Below are positions 18,065 through 28,215 of a DNA stretch of 64,000 nucleotides, piece after piece (within the stretch, counting starts at the first letter, position 1; each line of letters begins with the position of its first letter). This stretch comes from Limnohabitans sp. 2KL-27 (GTDB lineage Bacteria > Pseudomonadota > Gammaproteobacteria > Burkholderiales > Burkholderiaceae_C), in contig NZ_CXOP01000002.1 of the NCBI RefSeq assembly GCF_001269345.1, forward strand, positions 2,356,853 through 2,420,852, in the 5' to 3' direction. The notes beneath the pieces were generated by a model. The model was not told where the DNA came from, ran no database searches, and was given only the letters and a program-made list of their open reading frames with translations. The translations under genes were made by a program, and so were the position numbers.

Positions 18065-18961
18065 ATGCATGCATCTCCCGCCAAAGGCTGGCTGGCCGAC
18101 TTCTTGATCTTGGCCGCCATTTGGGGCTCGTCCTTTTTGTTCATGCGCGTTGCGGCCGTCGAGTTGGGTCCCCTGCCCACGGCCGCCATCCGAGTGGCCA
18201 TTGCAGCGATTTTTTTGCTGCCGATCATGTTGGCCAAAGGCCACTGGGCCGAATTGCGCAGGCACTGGAAGCCGGTGCTCTTTGTCGGGGCGCTCAACAG
18301 CGGCATCCCCTTTGCGCTGTATGCCTTTGCGGTGCTGCACATCACCACCGGTTTTTCCTCCATCCTGAACGCCACGGTGCCTTTGTTCGGCGCCGTCGTC
18401 GCCTGGCTTTGGCTGGGTGATAAGCCCACCCTCTCACGCACGGTGGGTCTGGCCATCGGCTTTGGTGGCGTGGTGCTGCTGGCAGGGGGACAAGCCAGCT
18501 TCAAGCCCAACGACTCGGGCATTGCCCCGGCCTGGGCAGTCGCCGCTTGCTTGGCCGCGACCACTTGTTATGCCTTGGCAGCGAGTTTCACCAAAAAACA
18601 CATCCCCAGCCTGCCACCACTGGTCACCGCAACGGGCAGCCAGATCGGCGCGACCTTGGTCTTGGCCTTGCCCGCGCTGTGGTGTCGACCCGATCATGGG
18701 CCCAGCGCCTCGGTCTGGTGGTCTTTGCTGGTGGTGGGGGTGCTGTGCACCGGGGTGGCCTACATCCTGTACTTCAAGCTGATCGAGAACTCGGGGCCGG
18801 CTCGGGCGCTGACCGTCACCTTCTTGGTGCCGGTGTTTGCCATCGCTTATGGCGTGCTGTTTTTGGGCGAAAGCGTGACGGCCTGGATGCTGCTGTGCGG
18901 CGCGGTGATTTTGTTCGGGACCTCTTTGTCCAGCGGGTTGGTCAAGCTGCCGGGGCGTTGA
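18065..18961 (+). CDS. EamA/DMT-family transporter
   Basis: An inner-membrane protein of 298 residues with ten predicted helices arranged as two EamA repeats of five (about residues 10-140 and 155-290). AAIWGSSFLFMRVAA opens the first repeat and LVPVFAIAYGVLFLGES is the conserved end of the second. The ATG at 18065 is chosen because the first membrane helix follows it directly; an upstream in-frame ATG at 17975 lies inside ogt. Members export amino acids, nucleosides or other small metabolites; the substrate here is unknown. Its last 20 bases overlap the 3' end of the convergent RlmN-like gene. Confidence 0.88.
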   Translation: MHASPAKGWLADFLILAAIWGSSFLFMRVAAVELGPLPTAAIRVAIAAIFLLPIMLAKGHWAELRRHWKPVLFVGALNSGIPFALYAFAVLHITTGFSSILNATVPLFGAVVAWLWLGDKPTLSRTVGLAIGFGGVVLLAGGQASFKPNDSGIAPAWAVAACLAATTCYALAASFTKKHIPSLPPLVTATGSQIGATLVLALPALWCRPDHGPSASVWWSLLVVGVLCTGVAYILYFKLIENSGPARALTVTFLVPVFAIAYGVLFLGESVTAWMLLCGAVILFGTSLSSGLVKLPGR

Positions 18962-19991
18962 CACGCTTGTGCAGATGTACCGGCTGCACGCGCTGAGCAT
19001 CGCGCGCCCTGAGCTGGCCACAGCCCCCATCCACATCCTGCCCAGCCGACTGGCGCAGCTTGGTCAGCACGCCGCGCTGGTGCAGCGTGCGAGCGATCTC
19101 GGCCGCGCGCTCCCAACTGGGCCGGGCATAGGGCAAATCGGGCACTGTGTTGTACGGAATCATGTTCATCAGCGCGTATTTGCCGTGGAGCAATCGCACG
19201 ATGCCTTCGATTTCTTCGGCGCTGTCGTTCACGCCCTCGATCAGGGTCCACTGGTACTGGATCGGGTAGCCGGTGGCACGGGCATAGGCCTCGCCCGCCT
19301 CCACCAGGTCTTTCGGGTCAAAGCGCGGGGCACGCGGCAACAGTTGCGCGCGCAAATCAGGCCGGGTGCTGTGCAGCGACAAGGCCAGTGCAGGCTTGAC
19401 TCGGCCTTGCGGCAAACGCTCGAAGACACGCGCATCGCCCACGGTCGAAAACACCAGGTTTTTGTGCCCGATATTGCCCACGGTCCCGAGCAAGTCCATC
19501 GCCTCGATCACCGCATCCAGGTTGTGTGCGGGCTCGCCCATGCCCATGAACACGACTTTTTTGACCGGCCTGAGGGTTCGCGCCAGCGCCACTTGGGCCA
19601 CGATCTCGGCACTGCCCACCTGCCGGATCAGGCCTTCGCGCCCGGTCATGCAAAACACACAGCCCACCGCACAACCCACTTGGGACGACACACACAGGCC
19701 ATCGCGCGGCAACAGCACGCTCTCCACCGTCTGCCCATCTTGCAGGCCGACCAGCAAACGGGCCGAGCCGTCTTGGCCCGGGTGCTGCTCCCGCAGCGTG
19801 GCCAGGCCACTGAGGGTTTGGGTGAGCGCTGGCAAAGCCTCGCGCACAGCGGTGGGCATGAAGCTCTCCAGCGGCCTGCGGCCGCTGTCCTGAGGCTTGG
19901 CTTGGGTCCACAGGCGCAGCACGCGCTGTTCGTGCAGGGCGTTGGCTCCCAAAGCGCGCAAGTGGTCGCGGATATCCTGAACGCTGTGCAT
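18942..19991 (-). CDS. RlmN-like radical SAM RNA methyltransferase
   Basis: A 349-residue radical SAM protein of the RlmN/Cfr group, which methylate C2 or C8 of adenines in rRNA and tRNA. The iron-sulfur cluster motif is C-x3-C-x2-C in SSQVGCAVGCVFCMTG. The catalytic C-terminal cysteine is in QDVDGGCGQLRA, and FMGMGEPAHNLD and LALSLHSTRPDLR are family signatures. The N-terminal accessory domain diverges from canonical RlmN (no clear match to the usual VLKWIH-type start), so this may be a second paralogue with another target. It is convergent with and overlaps the EamA gene by 20 bases. Confidence 0.85.
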   Translation of the reverse strand: MHSVQDIRDHLRALGANALHEQRVLRLWTQAKPQDSGRRPLESFMPTAVREALPALTQTLSGLATLREQHPGQDGSARLLVGLQDGQTVESVLLPRDGLCVSSQVGCAVGCVFCMTGREGLIRQVGSAEIVAQVALARTLRPVKKVVFMGMGEPAHNLDAVIEAMDLLGTVGNIGHKNLVFSTVGDARVFERLPQGRVKPALALSLHSTRPDLRAQLLPRAPRFDPKDLVEAGEAYARATGYPIQYQWTLIEGVNDSAEEIEGIVRLLHGKYALMNMIPYNTVPDLPYARPSWERAAEIARTLHQRGVLTKLRQSAGQDVDGGCGQLRARDAQRVQPVHLHKRVNAPAA

Positions 19992-19996
19992 GGGGC

Positions 19997-20218
19997 TCAG
20001 TAATGGGGCGGGATTTCGTCACGCAGATTGCGCATTTCAGCGCCGCCGCCCGATTCGGGCAAGCGGTCTCGCATCTGGCGCAGCTCCTGAATCAGTGCGT
20101 CGATTTGCTGCTGCTGCCGGTAAACCTGCGCATTGAGCTGGTCCAGCAGGTCTTCGGTGAAGCCGGCCTTGATCTCCAGGTCGACGAGGCGGTTTTCAAT
20201 CGGGGTGGGAATGTCCAT
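19997..20218 (-). CDS. slyX: SlyX family protein
   Basis: A small 73-residue SlyX-family protein. It starts ENRLVDLEIKAGFTEDLLDQL and continues as a coiled coil (NAQVYRQQQQIDALIQELRQ), ending in a Pro/His tail (DEIPPHY), all typical of SlyX. The biochemical role is unknown; the family was named for linkage to the peptidyl-prolyl isomerase SlyD. The ATG at 20218 is chosen at the conserved N-terminus; an in-frame start at 20257 would overlap the metK promoter. It follows the RlmN-like gene on the same strand by 5 bases in coordinate order and is transcribed ahead of it. Confidence 0.88.
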   Translation of the reverse strand: MDIPTPIENRLVDLEIKAGFTEDLLDQLNAQVYRQQQQIDALIQELRQMRDRLPESGGGAEMRNLRDEIPPHY

Positions 20219-20238
20219 GGGCTGTATTGGACATGATT

Positions 20239-20267
20239 TTGGACCGGGCTCTGACATCTTTTATAAT
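20239..20267 (+). promoter_or_regulatory. metK promoter, sigma-70 type
   Basis: TTGGAC (20239-20244) and TATAAT (20262-20267) are separated by exactly 17 bases, one of the best promoter matches in the window. Transcription should begin near 20274, giving a leader of about 120 bases before metK. Confidence 0.8.
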
Positions 20268-20273
20268 CACTCC

Positions 20274-20395
20274 ATCGCCGAGTTATCTGAACTACTTGCA
20301 GGGCGATTCATAAAATCTGCTAAAGCGTTCGCCAGGCTCCGGGTTATCAGGGTCGGCAACGCCGACAAACCACTGAAACCTTAGGAGCTTTTTTC
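20274..20395 (+). promoter_or_regulatory. Structured metK leader, candidate SAM-sensing RNA
   Basis: About 122 bases of untranslated leader are rich in pairing. ATCGCC (20274-20279) pairs with GGCGAT (20302-20307). GCAG (20298-20301) can pair with CTGC (20317-20320) to make an H-type pseudoknot with an A/T-rich crossing loop. GTCGGC (20352-20357) pairs with GCCGAC (20361-20366). AGGCTCC (20334-20340) is complementary to GGAGCTT (20384-20390), which is the ribosome-binding site of metK. The words TTGCAG and GCTAAAG resemble parts of the SAM-II consensus as remembered, but no known class fits fully. Translational control of metK by SAM is inferred. Confidence 0.5.
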
Positions 20396-21577
20396 ATGTC
20401 CAGCAATTTCCTCTTCACCTCGGAATCCGTCTCCGAAGGCCACCCCGACAAAGTCGCCGATCAGATCTCGGATGCGATTTTGGACGCCATTTTCGAACAA
20501 GACCCCCGCAGCCGCGTGGCCGCCGAAACCCTGACCAACACAGGTTTGGTGGTCTTGGCCGGTGAGATCACCACCAACGCGCACGTCGACTACATCCAGG
20601 TCGCCCGCGACACCATCAAGCGCATCGGCTACGACAACACCGACTACGGTATCGACTACAAGGGTTGCGCGGTCATGGTTTGCTACGACAAGCAGTCCAA
20701 CGACATCGCCCAAGGCGTCGACCACGCCTCGGACGACCACCTCAACATCGGCGCAGGCGACCAAGGCCTGATGTTCGGCTACGCGTGCAGCGAAACGCCC
20801 GAGTTGATGCCCGCCCCCATCTACTACGCCCACCGCCTGGTCGAGCGCCAAGCCCAGCTTCGAAAAGACGGCCGCCTGCCCTTCTTGCGCCCCGATGCCA
20901 AAAGCCAGGTGACCATGCGCTATGTGGATGGCAAGCCCCACAGCATCGACACCGTGGTCCTGTCCACCCAGCACAGCCCCGACCAATCGGAAACATCGAC
21001 CAAGATGAAGGCCAGCTTCACCGAAGCCATCATCGAAGAGATCATCAAGCCCGTGCTGCCCAAAGAGTGGTTGCAGGACACCAAGTACCTGATCAACCCC
21101 ACCGGCCGTTTCGTCATTGGCGGCCCCCAGGGCGATTGCGGCCTCACAGGCCGAAAAATCATTGTGGACACCTACGGCGGTGCCTGCCCGCACGGCGGCG
21201 GTGCTTTCAGCGGCAAAGACCCGTCCAAAGTGGACCGCTCGGCCGCCTACGCCGCCCGCTATGTTGCCAAAAACATCGTGGCCGCCGGTCTGGCCACGCA
21301 GTGCCAAGTGCAAGTGGCTTATGCCATTGGCGTGGCTCGCCCCATGAACATCACCGTCAACACCGCGGGCACTGGCGTGATCAGTGACGACAAGCTGTCA
21401 GCACTCGTGGCCGAGCACTTTGACCTGCGCCCCAAAGGCATCATCCAGATGCTGGACTTGCTGCGCCCGATCTACAGCAAGACTGCCGCCTACGGCCACT
21501 TTGGCCGCGACGAGCCCGACTTCACATGGGAACGCACCGACCGCGCCGCCGCATTGAAAGCGGCCGCTGGCCTGTAA
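20396..21577 (+). CDS. metK: S-adenosylmethionine synthetase
   Basis: The methionine adenosyltransferase, 393 residues, that makes SAM from methionine and [23 protein letters not shown] at the N-terminus contains the ATP-binding histidine and aspartate. [16 protein letters not shown] is the first PROSITE signature and [16 protein letters not shown] the P-loop-like phosphate motif. The ATG at 20396 has a strong GGAG 8 bases upstream, and this site can be masked by an upstream complement in the leader. It is single-gene: promoter at 20239 and terminator at 21618. It is the methyl-donor hub for the several SAM-dependent enzymes in this window. Confidence 0.97.
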   Translation: MSSNFLFTSESVSEGHPDKVADQISDAILDAIFEQDPRSRVAAETLTNTGLVVLAGEITTNAHVDYIQVARDTIKRIGYDNTDYGIDYKGCAVMVCYDKQSNDIAQGVDHASDDHLNIGAGDQGLMFGYACSETPELMPAPIYYAHRLVERQAQLRKDGRLPFLRPDAKSQVTMRYVDGKPHSIDTVVLSTQHSPDQSETSTKMKASFTEAIIEEIIKPVLPKEWLQDTKYLINPTGRFVIGGPQGDCGLTGRKIIVDTYGGACPHGGGAFSGKDPSKVDRSAAYAARYVAKNIVAAGLATQCQVQVAYAIGVARPMNITVNTAGTGVISDDKLSALVAEHFDLRPKGIIQMLDLLRPIYSKTAAYGHFGRDEPDFTWERTDRAAALKAAAGL

Positions 21578-21617
21578 GCCGAAGCCGCAACCAGCCCTCC
21601 AAAAAAAGGGCAAGCCA

Positions 21618-21650
21618 AAGCCGCTCAGCCACCCTTGAGCGGCTTTTTTA
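21618..21650 (+). terminator. Rho-independent terminator after metK
   Basis: AAGCCGCTCA pairs with TGAGCGGCTT around a short loop and is followed by a run of T ending at 21649. It starts about 40 bases after the metK stop. Confidence 0.88.
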
Positions 21651-21750
21651 TGGGCGCTGGCTTGGTCAGGACACGCTGGCTGCGGCAATGAAAGTGGCGC
21701 TGCTTGAGCCGCCTTTTCTTCATTCGGCTGACACACGAGTGCAGATGGGA

Positions 21751-22185
21751 TTACAAACGAAACTCACTGCGCAGGCGCTGATCCAACTCCGTCAGATTCA
21801 AGGACGTCAAATCCAACACGTGTTTGACCGCGACGGCGCGTTGCACCTGAACGTCCAGATGCGACATCAACTCCCCCATGAAAGGGTTAGAAACAAACAC
21901 GGTCAAGGCATTGAAACGGTGATGCAAAACCGCTTCATGAAAATACTTGGCCAGCGTTTTTGCAAACTCGCTGCGATGGGCCTGTTTGAGGTTTGCGCGC
22001 GGTGCCAAACCAGCCCGACCAGCCTCTGAGTGACCCAGGGGCGCCCGCTCGGTCTCGCTCGCTCGCATGCGACTTGCGGGATGACGCCATGCGGTCAGCT
22101 CCACCAAAGGTTCAGCAAAAGATGCACGCTCCAAAAGCCTTGCTTGCGAAGCATTGGCCACCAATATCCAATTTTTTTGAGACAT
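21751..22185 (-). CDS. Host attachment family protein
   Basis: A 144-residue protein of the family annotated as required for attachment to host cells (Host_attach). WILVANASQARLLER at the N-terminus and HHRFNALTVFVSNPFMGEL in the C-terminal half are the conserved blocks, and the fold is related to the eRF1/archaeal release-factor domain. There is no signal peptide, so a direct adhesin role is doubtful. The family name derives from Agrobacterium work; many free-living bacteria carry it, often near stress genes. Here the next gene upstream on this strand is Hsp20, 271 bases away. The real function is unknown. Confidence 0.85.
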   Translation of the reverse strand: MSQKNWILVANASQARLLERASFAEPLVELTAWRHPASRMRASETERAPLGHSEAGRAGLAPRANLKQAHRSEFAKTLAKYFHEAVLHHRFNALTVFVSNPFMGELMSHLDVQVQRAVAVKHVLDLTSLNLTELDQRLRSEFRL

Positions 22186-22456
22186 GTCGAATCCTTTGGA
22201 GTCAAATGCTTTTTTCTCTTTAGTGGGATCACGCGTTGGCCATTGAATCTGTAGCCACAGAAGCTCAGATTCAGCGCGCGGTCAAGCTCGATCAAGTCAC
22301 ATCCATTGAGAGCCTTGGCATCGCGGCGCGCCACTGGAGCCAACTTCGGTGTCGCGGTTAACTCACCGGCAAACACCACTTACAGGTTTGTCCACTGAAT
22401 GGCGCACCCTGCTAGACCGAGGCGGGTGCACCTGGAATGCACCCTCCATCAAGACG
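22186..22456. other. Intergenic region without clear gene
   Basis: These 271 bases lie between the Hsp20 stop and the host-attachment gene start. A minus-strand frame crosses them but matches nothing recognised and overlaps the attachment gene out of frame. A T-rich stretch near 22208-22222 and GGAT near the attachment start may serve expression of that gene. No terminator for Hsp20 is clear. Confidence 0.4.
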
Positions 22457-22891
22457 TCAAGCGATCTTGAGCAAATGGCTTTGGCCGTTGGGCTTTTTCG
22501 GCAAGGTCAGTTGCAACACACCATTTTCGTATTTGGCAGAAGCCGAAGAGGCGTCCACGCTTTCATCCAAGGTGAAACTGCGCGCCACACTGCCGAAATA
22601 GCGCTCACGGCGAATGAGCTTGGCCCCCTCTTTTTCCTCTTTTTCTTTTTTCACATCAGCGCTCAAGGACACCTGATTGCCCTGTATCGCCACTTTGATG
22701 TCCTCTTTCTTGACGCCTGGGATCTCGGCTTTGACAAAGAAACAATGGTCATCTTCCGTCAAATCCAGCCGCATTTGAGGCTCACCTTCCATGAGTCGGT
22801 GCATAGGTCGCATCGCGAATCCTTTGAAGAAATCTTCATTGAAAGGGTTGCGCAATTCGCTCAAAGGGTTGAATCGTGTGAGGTTGTTCAT
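22457..22891 (-). CDS. Hsp20/alpha-crystallin small heat shock protein
   Basis: A 144-residue small heat-shock protein, an ATP-independent holdase that binds unfolding proteins. The alpha-crystallin domain spans about residues 38-130 (LTEDDHCFFVKAEIPGVKKE to YENGVLQLTLPKK), and the C-terminus carries the short tail that links oligomers. The ATG at 22891 has GGAGAACACC directly upstream and gives the normal N-terminus; the frame open to 22996 is rejected. A sigma-32-like promoter lies at 22942-22974. It is transcribed away from the tRNA cluster. Confidence 0.93.
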   Translation of the reverse strand: MNNLTRFNPLSELRNPFNEDFFKGFAMRPMHRLMEGEPQMRLDLTEDDHCFFVKAEIPGVKKEDIKVAIQGNQVSLSADVKKEKEEKEGAKLIRRERYFGSVARSFTLDESVDASSASAKYENGVLQLTLPKKPNGQSHLLKIA

Positions 22892-22941
22892 GGTGTGTTC
22901 TCCATCCATCAAAACGGTGGCATTTGCGCCACTGACAATAC

Positions 22942-22974
22942 GGAGCGGGGTGGAATTACGCATCGCTCCAAGGG
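22942..22974 (-). promoter_or_regulatory. Candidate sigma-32 (heat-shock) promoter of hsp20
   Basis: Read on the minus strand, CCCTTGGAG (22966-22974) and CCCCGCTCC (22942-22950) are 15 bases apart. The pattern resembles the heat-shock consensus CTTGAA-N13-17-CCCCAT. It sits about 50 bases ahead of the hsp20 start. The -10 match is imperfect. Confidence 0.4.
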
Positions 22975-23104
22975 CTGTTCCAGTCCTCATGCGCACTGTC
23001 GTTTTTTTCGGATGCGATGTCTGTTGACCGTTTCACACAAGATCACCACACCGGTCACTGGGTTGAGCAAGCCACCCACCGCGGGTCATGCATGAGAAGC
23101 GGGC

Positions 23105-23142
23105 AAGAAAAAACCGCTATAAATCAAAGACTTATAGCGGTT
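23105..23142 (-). terminator. Terminator of the tRNA cluster
   Basis: AACCGCTATAA (23112-23122) pairs with TTATAGCGGTT (23132-23142). On the minus strand the stem is followed by six T, at the end of the tRNA-Ala/Glu/Asp run. Confidence 0.85.
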
Positions 23143-23153
23143 AATCATTTTTT

Positions 23154-23230
23154 TGGCGGAGTGGACGGGACTCGAACCCGCGACCCCCGGCGTGACAGGC
23201 CGGTATTCTAACCAACTGAACTACCACTCC
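23154..23230 (-). tRNA. tRNA-Asp (GTC)
   Basis: A 77-base cloverleaf on the minus strand with encoded CCA. The anticodon loop reads CTGTCAC, giving GTC. The T arm carries GGTTCGAGTCC. It is the last of three tRNA genes before a terminator. Confidence 0.97.
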
Positions 23231-23287
23231 TGGTAACTGAAGCTTTTGTCAGAGAGCTTGTGCAAACTGACCAAGTGCCACAAAACT

Positions 23288-23363
23288 TGGCGACCCTACG
23301 GGGATTCGAACCCCGGTACTCACCGTGAAAGGGTGATGTCCTAGGCCTCTAGACGATAGGGTC
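23288..23363 (-). tRNA. tRNA-Glu (TTC)
   Basis: A 76-base cloverleaf with encoded CCA. The anticodon loop CTTTCAC gives TTC, and the T arm has GGTTCGAATCC. It is the substrate of the glutamyl-tRNA synthetase encoded just upstream on the same strand. Confidence 0.97.
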
Positions 23364-23401
23364 ATAACCTGGACCGATTCTTGCGAATCATCTCGACACT
23401 T

Positions 23402-23477
<76 letters not shown>

Positions 23478-23537
23478 TTTGGTACAACGCTAAGCATGGA
23501 TGCTTTTTCGTTATGCCTCGTTGGTGTCGAGATTTGA

Positions 23538-23567
23538 ATTATAGACAGAAATTCAGGCGTTTTTCAA
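23538..23567 (-). promoter_or_regulatory. Promoter of the tRNA cluster inside the gltX 3' end
   Basis: On the minus strand TTGAAA (23562-23567) and TATAAT (23538-23543) are separated by 18 bases. The -35 box lies within the last codons of gltX, and transcription would start near 23531, about 55 bases before tRNA-Ala. The tRNAs therefore need not depend on gltX readthrough. Confidence 0.7.
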
Positions 23568-24947
23568 GCGCTCTAGAATTTTTTCTCTTTGACTCAAGGC
23601 GAGCACCGCATCGAGCGAAGGCGTCTGTGCCGTGCCCATCACCAAGACCCGAACAGGCATCGCCAAGAGCGGCATTTTGAGTCCAGTTTCGGACAAAGTT
23701 TCCTTGATCGCCGCCGAAATGGATGCCTTGTCCCAGACACAATGGGTCAGCTTGTCAGACAACACCGCCAAGGCGGGCTTGACGGCGTCGGTCACGTGCT
23801 GGGTTTTCTCGTCCGCGTTGGGCACCACGTCCAGATAAAAGGCGCAGATCCATTGGGCCAAAGCCACCAAGGTGTCGCAACGGTCCTTGAACAAGCCGCA
23901 AATGCGGGCCAAACGATCATCGGCCACCACCCCCAGCTTGGCAAGGAATGGCTGAACATGCTGGGCCAGTTCTTCGTCGGGCAGTGCCTTGAGGTGTTGG
24001 GCGTTGACCCACTTGAGCTTGGCCTCGTCAAACTGTGCGGCGCTGCGGCCCAAGTGGTCCAAGTTGAACCACTCGAGGAATTGCGCGCGGCTGAAGATTT
24101 CATCGTCCCCGTGGCTCCAGCCCAGCCGCGCCAAATAGTTGACCATGGCATCGGGCAAATAGCCTTCATCCCGGTAGGCTGTGACGGCCTTGGCCCCGTT
24201 GCGCTTGCTCATCTTCTCACCCTGTTCATTGAGCACGGTGGGCAGATGGGCATACACAGGGGGCTCTTGGCCCAGGGCCTTGAAAATGTTGATTTGGCGA
24301 GGTGTGTTGTTGACGTGGTCGTCTCCGCGGATCACGTGGGTGATCTGCATGTCGATGTCGTCCACCACCACGCAAAAATTGTAGGTGGGCGTGCCATCCG
24401 GGCGGGCGATCACCAGATCGTCCAGCTCGTCGTTGCTGATCTCGATGCGACCTTTGACCTTGTCGTCCCAGGCCACCACGCCGCCCATCGGATTTTTGAA
24501 GCGCAGCACGGGCTTCACGCCCTCGGGGACCGCAGGCAGCGTTTTGCCCTCCACCGGACGCCAGGTGCCGTCGTAGCGGGGCTTTTCTTTGTTCGCCATC
24601 TGGCGCTCTCGCAAGGCGTCAAGTTCCGCCATGCTCATGTAGCAAGGGTACACATGGCCAGCCGCAATCAAGTCGGCCAGCACCGCTTTGTAACGGTCCA
24701 TGCGCTGCATTTGGTAGAACGGTCCTTCATCGTGGTCCAGTCCCAACCAGGCCATGCCTTCGATGATCACGTCGACGGACGCTTGGGTGGAACGGTCCAG
24801 ATCGGTGTCTTCGATGCGCAAAATGAAGTCGCCGGCCGTGGCACGGGCAAAGGCCCAAGGGTACAGGGCCGAGCGGATGTTGCCCAGGTGAATGAAGCCA
24901 GTGGGCGATGGGGCAAAGCGGGTGCGCGTGTGTTCAGATGTCGTCAT
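23553..24947 (-). CDS. gltX: Glutamyl-tRNA synthetase
   Basis: A class I aminoacyl-tRNA synthetase of 464 residues that charges tRNA-Glu. [20 protein letters not shown] holds the HIGH-type motif (HLGN, residues 20-23) and [11 protein letters not shown] the KMSKS motif. The C-terminal anticodon-binding domain is complete. The ATG at 24947 lies one base after the metZ stop, implying translational coupling; the ribosome-binding site is weak, which fits. The frame open to 25010 is rejected because it enters metZ. Its own substrate tRNA-Glu is encoded 190 bases downstream on the same strand. Confidence 0.96.
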   Translation of the reverse strand: MTTSEHTRTRFAPSPTGFIHLGNIRSALYPWAFARATAGDFILRIEDTDLDRSTQASVDVIIEGMAWLGLDHDEGPFYQMQRMDRYKAVLADLIAAGHVYPCYMSMAELDALRERQMANKEKPRYDGTWRPVEGKTLPAVPEGVKPVLRFKNPMGGVVAWDDKVKGRIEISNDELDDLVIARPDGTPTYNFCVVVDDIDMQITHVIRGDDHVNNTPRQINIFKALGQEPPVYAHLPTVLNEQGEKMSKRNGAKAVTAYRDEGYLPDAMVNYLARLGWSHGDDEIFSRAQFLEWFNLDHLGRSAAQFDEAKLKWVNAQHLKALPDEELAQHVQPFLAKLGVVADDRLARICGLFKDRCDTLVALAQWICAFYLDVVPNADEKTQHVTDAVKPALAVLSDKLTHCVWDKASISAAIKETLSETGLKMPLLAMPVRVLVMGTAQTPSLDAVLALSQREKILERLKNA

Positions 24948-24948
24948 A

Positions 24949-26160
24949 TCAGAGGGTATCGAGACCACGAGAGAGGTCTTTTTGGATGTCTTGCGGGTAT
25001 TCAAGGCCAACCGCCACGCGGATCAGCCCCTGACCAATGCCCGCGGCTTGACGCTGGGCTTCGCTCAGGCGGCCGTGCGAAGTGCTGGCCGGGTGGGCCA
25101 CCAGGGTTTTGGTGTCCCCCAGGTTGGTCGACAACGACAGCATCTGCATGGAATCGAGCACATGGAATGCGCGTGCGCGGGATTGCTCGGGGCTGTCGGC
25201 CTTCACATCGAAGGACAAAACCGCACCGCCCAGACCGGACATCTGGCGCATGGCCAGATCGTGCTGTGGGTGGCTGCTCAAACCGGGGTAATGAACACGC
25301 GCCACCGAAGGGTGCTGTTCCAGCCACTCGGCCAAAATTTGCGCACGGGCGCTCTGCGCACGCATGCGCAGATCCAAGGTTTCCAATCCTTTGAGCACCA
25401 CCCAAGCGTTGAAGGGCGCGAGCGTCATGCCCCCACTTTTGAGCACCGGCAAAAACTTCTCCGTGATCATCTGCTGCGGCGCGCACAAGGCCCCAGCCAT
25501 CACCCGGCCCTGACCGTCCAGGTACTTGGTGCCCGAGTGCATGATGATGTCGGCCCCCATGGCCACTGGCCGTTGCAAAGCGGGCGTGGCAAAGCAGTTG
25601 TCAACGCCCAACAAAGCGCCCGCGTTGTGGGCGATGTCGGCAAGCGCCTGGATGTCGCAAACCTCGGTCAGGGGGTTGGTCGGGGTTTCGGCAAAGAGCA
25701 GCCGCGTGTTGGGCCGGATGGCGGCTTGCCACTCCTTCAAGTCGGTTTGCGAGACAAAGCTGGACTCCACGCCGAACTTGGCCAGGTCCGAGCCGATCAA
25801 CTTGATGGTCGAGCCAAACATGGAACGCGAACACACCACATGGTCGCCCGCCTTGAGCAAGCCCATGCACATCATCAAGATGGCCGACATGCCCGAGGCT
25901 GTGCCCATGGCCGCTTCGGTGCCCTCGAGCGCGGCCAGGCGCATTTCCATGCTGGCCACCGTGGGGTTGCCGTAGCGGCCGTAGGTGTAACCGTCTTCAT
26001 CGCCGGCAAAACGGGCCGCGGCGGCAGCGGCCGTGGGCTGCACATAGCCACTGGTCAGGTAAAGAGCTTCGGAGTTTTCACCATACTGGCTGCGCTCCAC
26101 GGCGGCACGCACCGCCAAGGTGTCGATGTGCAGGTCGTCAAATCGGTTGGCATCGGTCAT
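24949..26160 (-). CDS. metZ: O-succinylhomoserine sulfhydrylase
   Basis: A PLP-dependent gamma-elimination/replacement enzyme of 403 residues that joins sulfide to O-succinylhomoserine to give homocysteine. [20 protein letters not shown] contains the PLP lysine, and [20 protein letters not shown] is the phosphate-binding region. Betaproteobacteria use MetZ for direct sulfhydrylation instead of the MetB/MetC route. It starts 9 bases after purF and is coupled to gltX. Its position in the folC-purF string is typical. Use of the acetyl rather than the succinyl ester cannot be excluded from sequence. Confidence 0.94.
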   Translation of the reverse strand: MTDANRFDDLHIDTLAVRAAVERSQYGENSEALYLTSGYVQPTAAAAAARFAGDEDGYTYGRYGNPTVASMEMRLAALEGTEAAMGTASGMSAILMMCMGLLKAGDHVVCSRSMFGSTIKLIGSDLAKFGVESSFVSQTDLKEWQAAIRPNTRLLFAETPTNPLTEVCDIQALADIAHNAGALLGVDNCFATPALQRPVAMGADIIMHSGTKYLDGQGRVMAGALCAPQQMITEKFLPVLKSGGMTLAPFNAWVVLKGLETLDLRMRAQSARAQILAEWLEQHPSVARVHYPGLSSHPQHDLAMRQMSGLGGAVLSFDVKADSPEQSRARAFHVLDSMQMLSLSTNLGDTKTLVAHPASTSHGRLSEAQRQAAGIGQGLIRVAVGLEYPQDIQKDLSRGLDTL

Positions 26161-26169
26161 GGCACTGGC

Positions 26170-27684
<1,515 letters not shown>

Positions 27685-27719
27685 ACTTTTATCCGTTCAA
27701 ATATCGACCGCCCCAAAAT

Positions 27720-28214
27720 TCAGGGCAAATATTCCACAAAGTTTTGAGGCAAAAGGGGTTTCAAACCTGTCAGGAGGGTGCCCAGCCAAACAGGACCTTG
27801 CGCTGTTGCCCACCAGCTGTCCCTCGCCATGCCCGTCAATTGCAGGACGACGGTCAAAGCCAACAACAAAACCAGCCCTCTAGCCAGCCCAAAAATACCG
27901 CCCAAAGTCCGATCCACCGGGCGCAAGCCCACGGTTTCCACCAGCTTCTTGATCAACCAGGACAACAAGCCTGCGGCAAACACCGTGGCAATAAAAACCA
28001 AGGCAAACGCCACGGCATACTGAACCGATTCAGGTGCGCCCTGAATGATGGGCAACCACCCCACCACATCGGCAGCCAGCCACTGCGCGACCACAAAAGC
28101 AGCCGCCCAGCCGGCCAGGGACAAGAGCTCGTAAACCAGTCCTCGCCAAAGCCCCACCAGCATGGAGGCCAACAAAACCCCCAACAAAAGCCAATCGGTG
28201 AGGCTGATCGCCAT
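27720..28214 (-). CDS. cvpA: CvpA family membrane protein
   Basis: An inner-membrane protein of 164 residues with four predicted helices (about residues 5-25, 30-50, 68-90 and 105-125). LTDWLLLGVLLASMLVGLWRG is replaced in part by family-typical Gly/Leu spacing, and VDRTLGGIFGLARGLVLLL is the conserved third block. CvpA is needed for colicin V production and for envelope stress resistance in E. coli; its molecular action is unsettled. It precedes purF, the common arrangement, and follows the SPOR protein by one base, so all are co-transcribed. Confidence 0.93.
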   Translation of the reverse strand: MAISLTDWLLLGVLLASMLVGLWRGLVYELLSLAGWAAAFVVAQWLAADVVGWLPIIQGAPESVQYAVAFALVFIATVFAAGLLSWLIKKLVETVGLRPVDRTLGGIFGLARGLVLLLALTVVLQLTGMARDSWWATAQGPVWLGTLLTGLKPLLPQNFVEYLP

Positions 28215-28215
28215 G

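Noticed and set aside
20274-20395. Assignment of the metK leader to the SAH riboswitch class
   Set aside because: Only the GCCAGGCTC word matches; the conserved 5' GAGGAGCG-type segment and the 3' AACGGCGCTC segment are missing.
22095-22379. Minus-strand open frame upstream of the host-attachment gene
   Set aside because: Overlaps the gene start out of frame, has no recognisable domain and no ribosome site.
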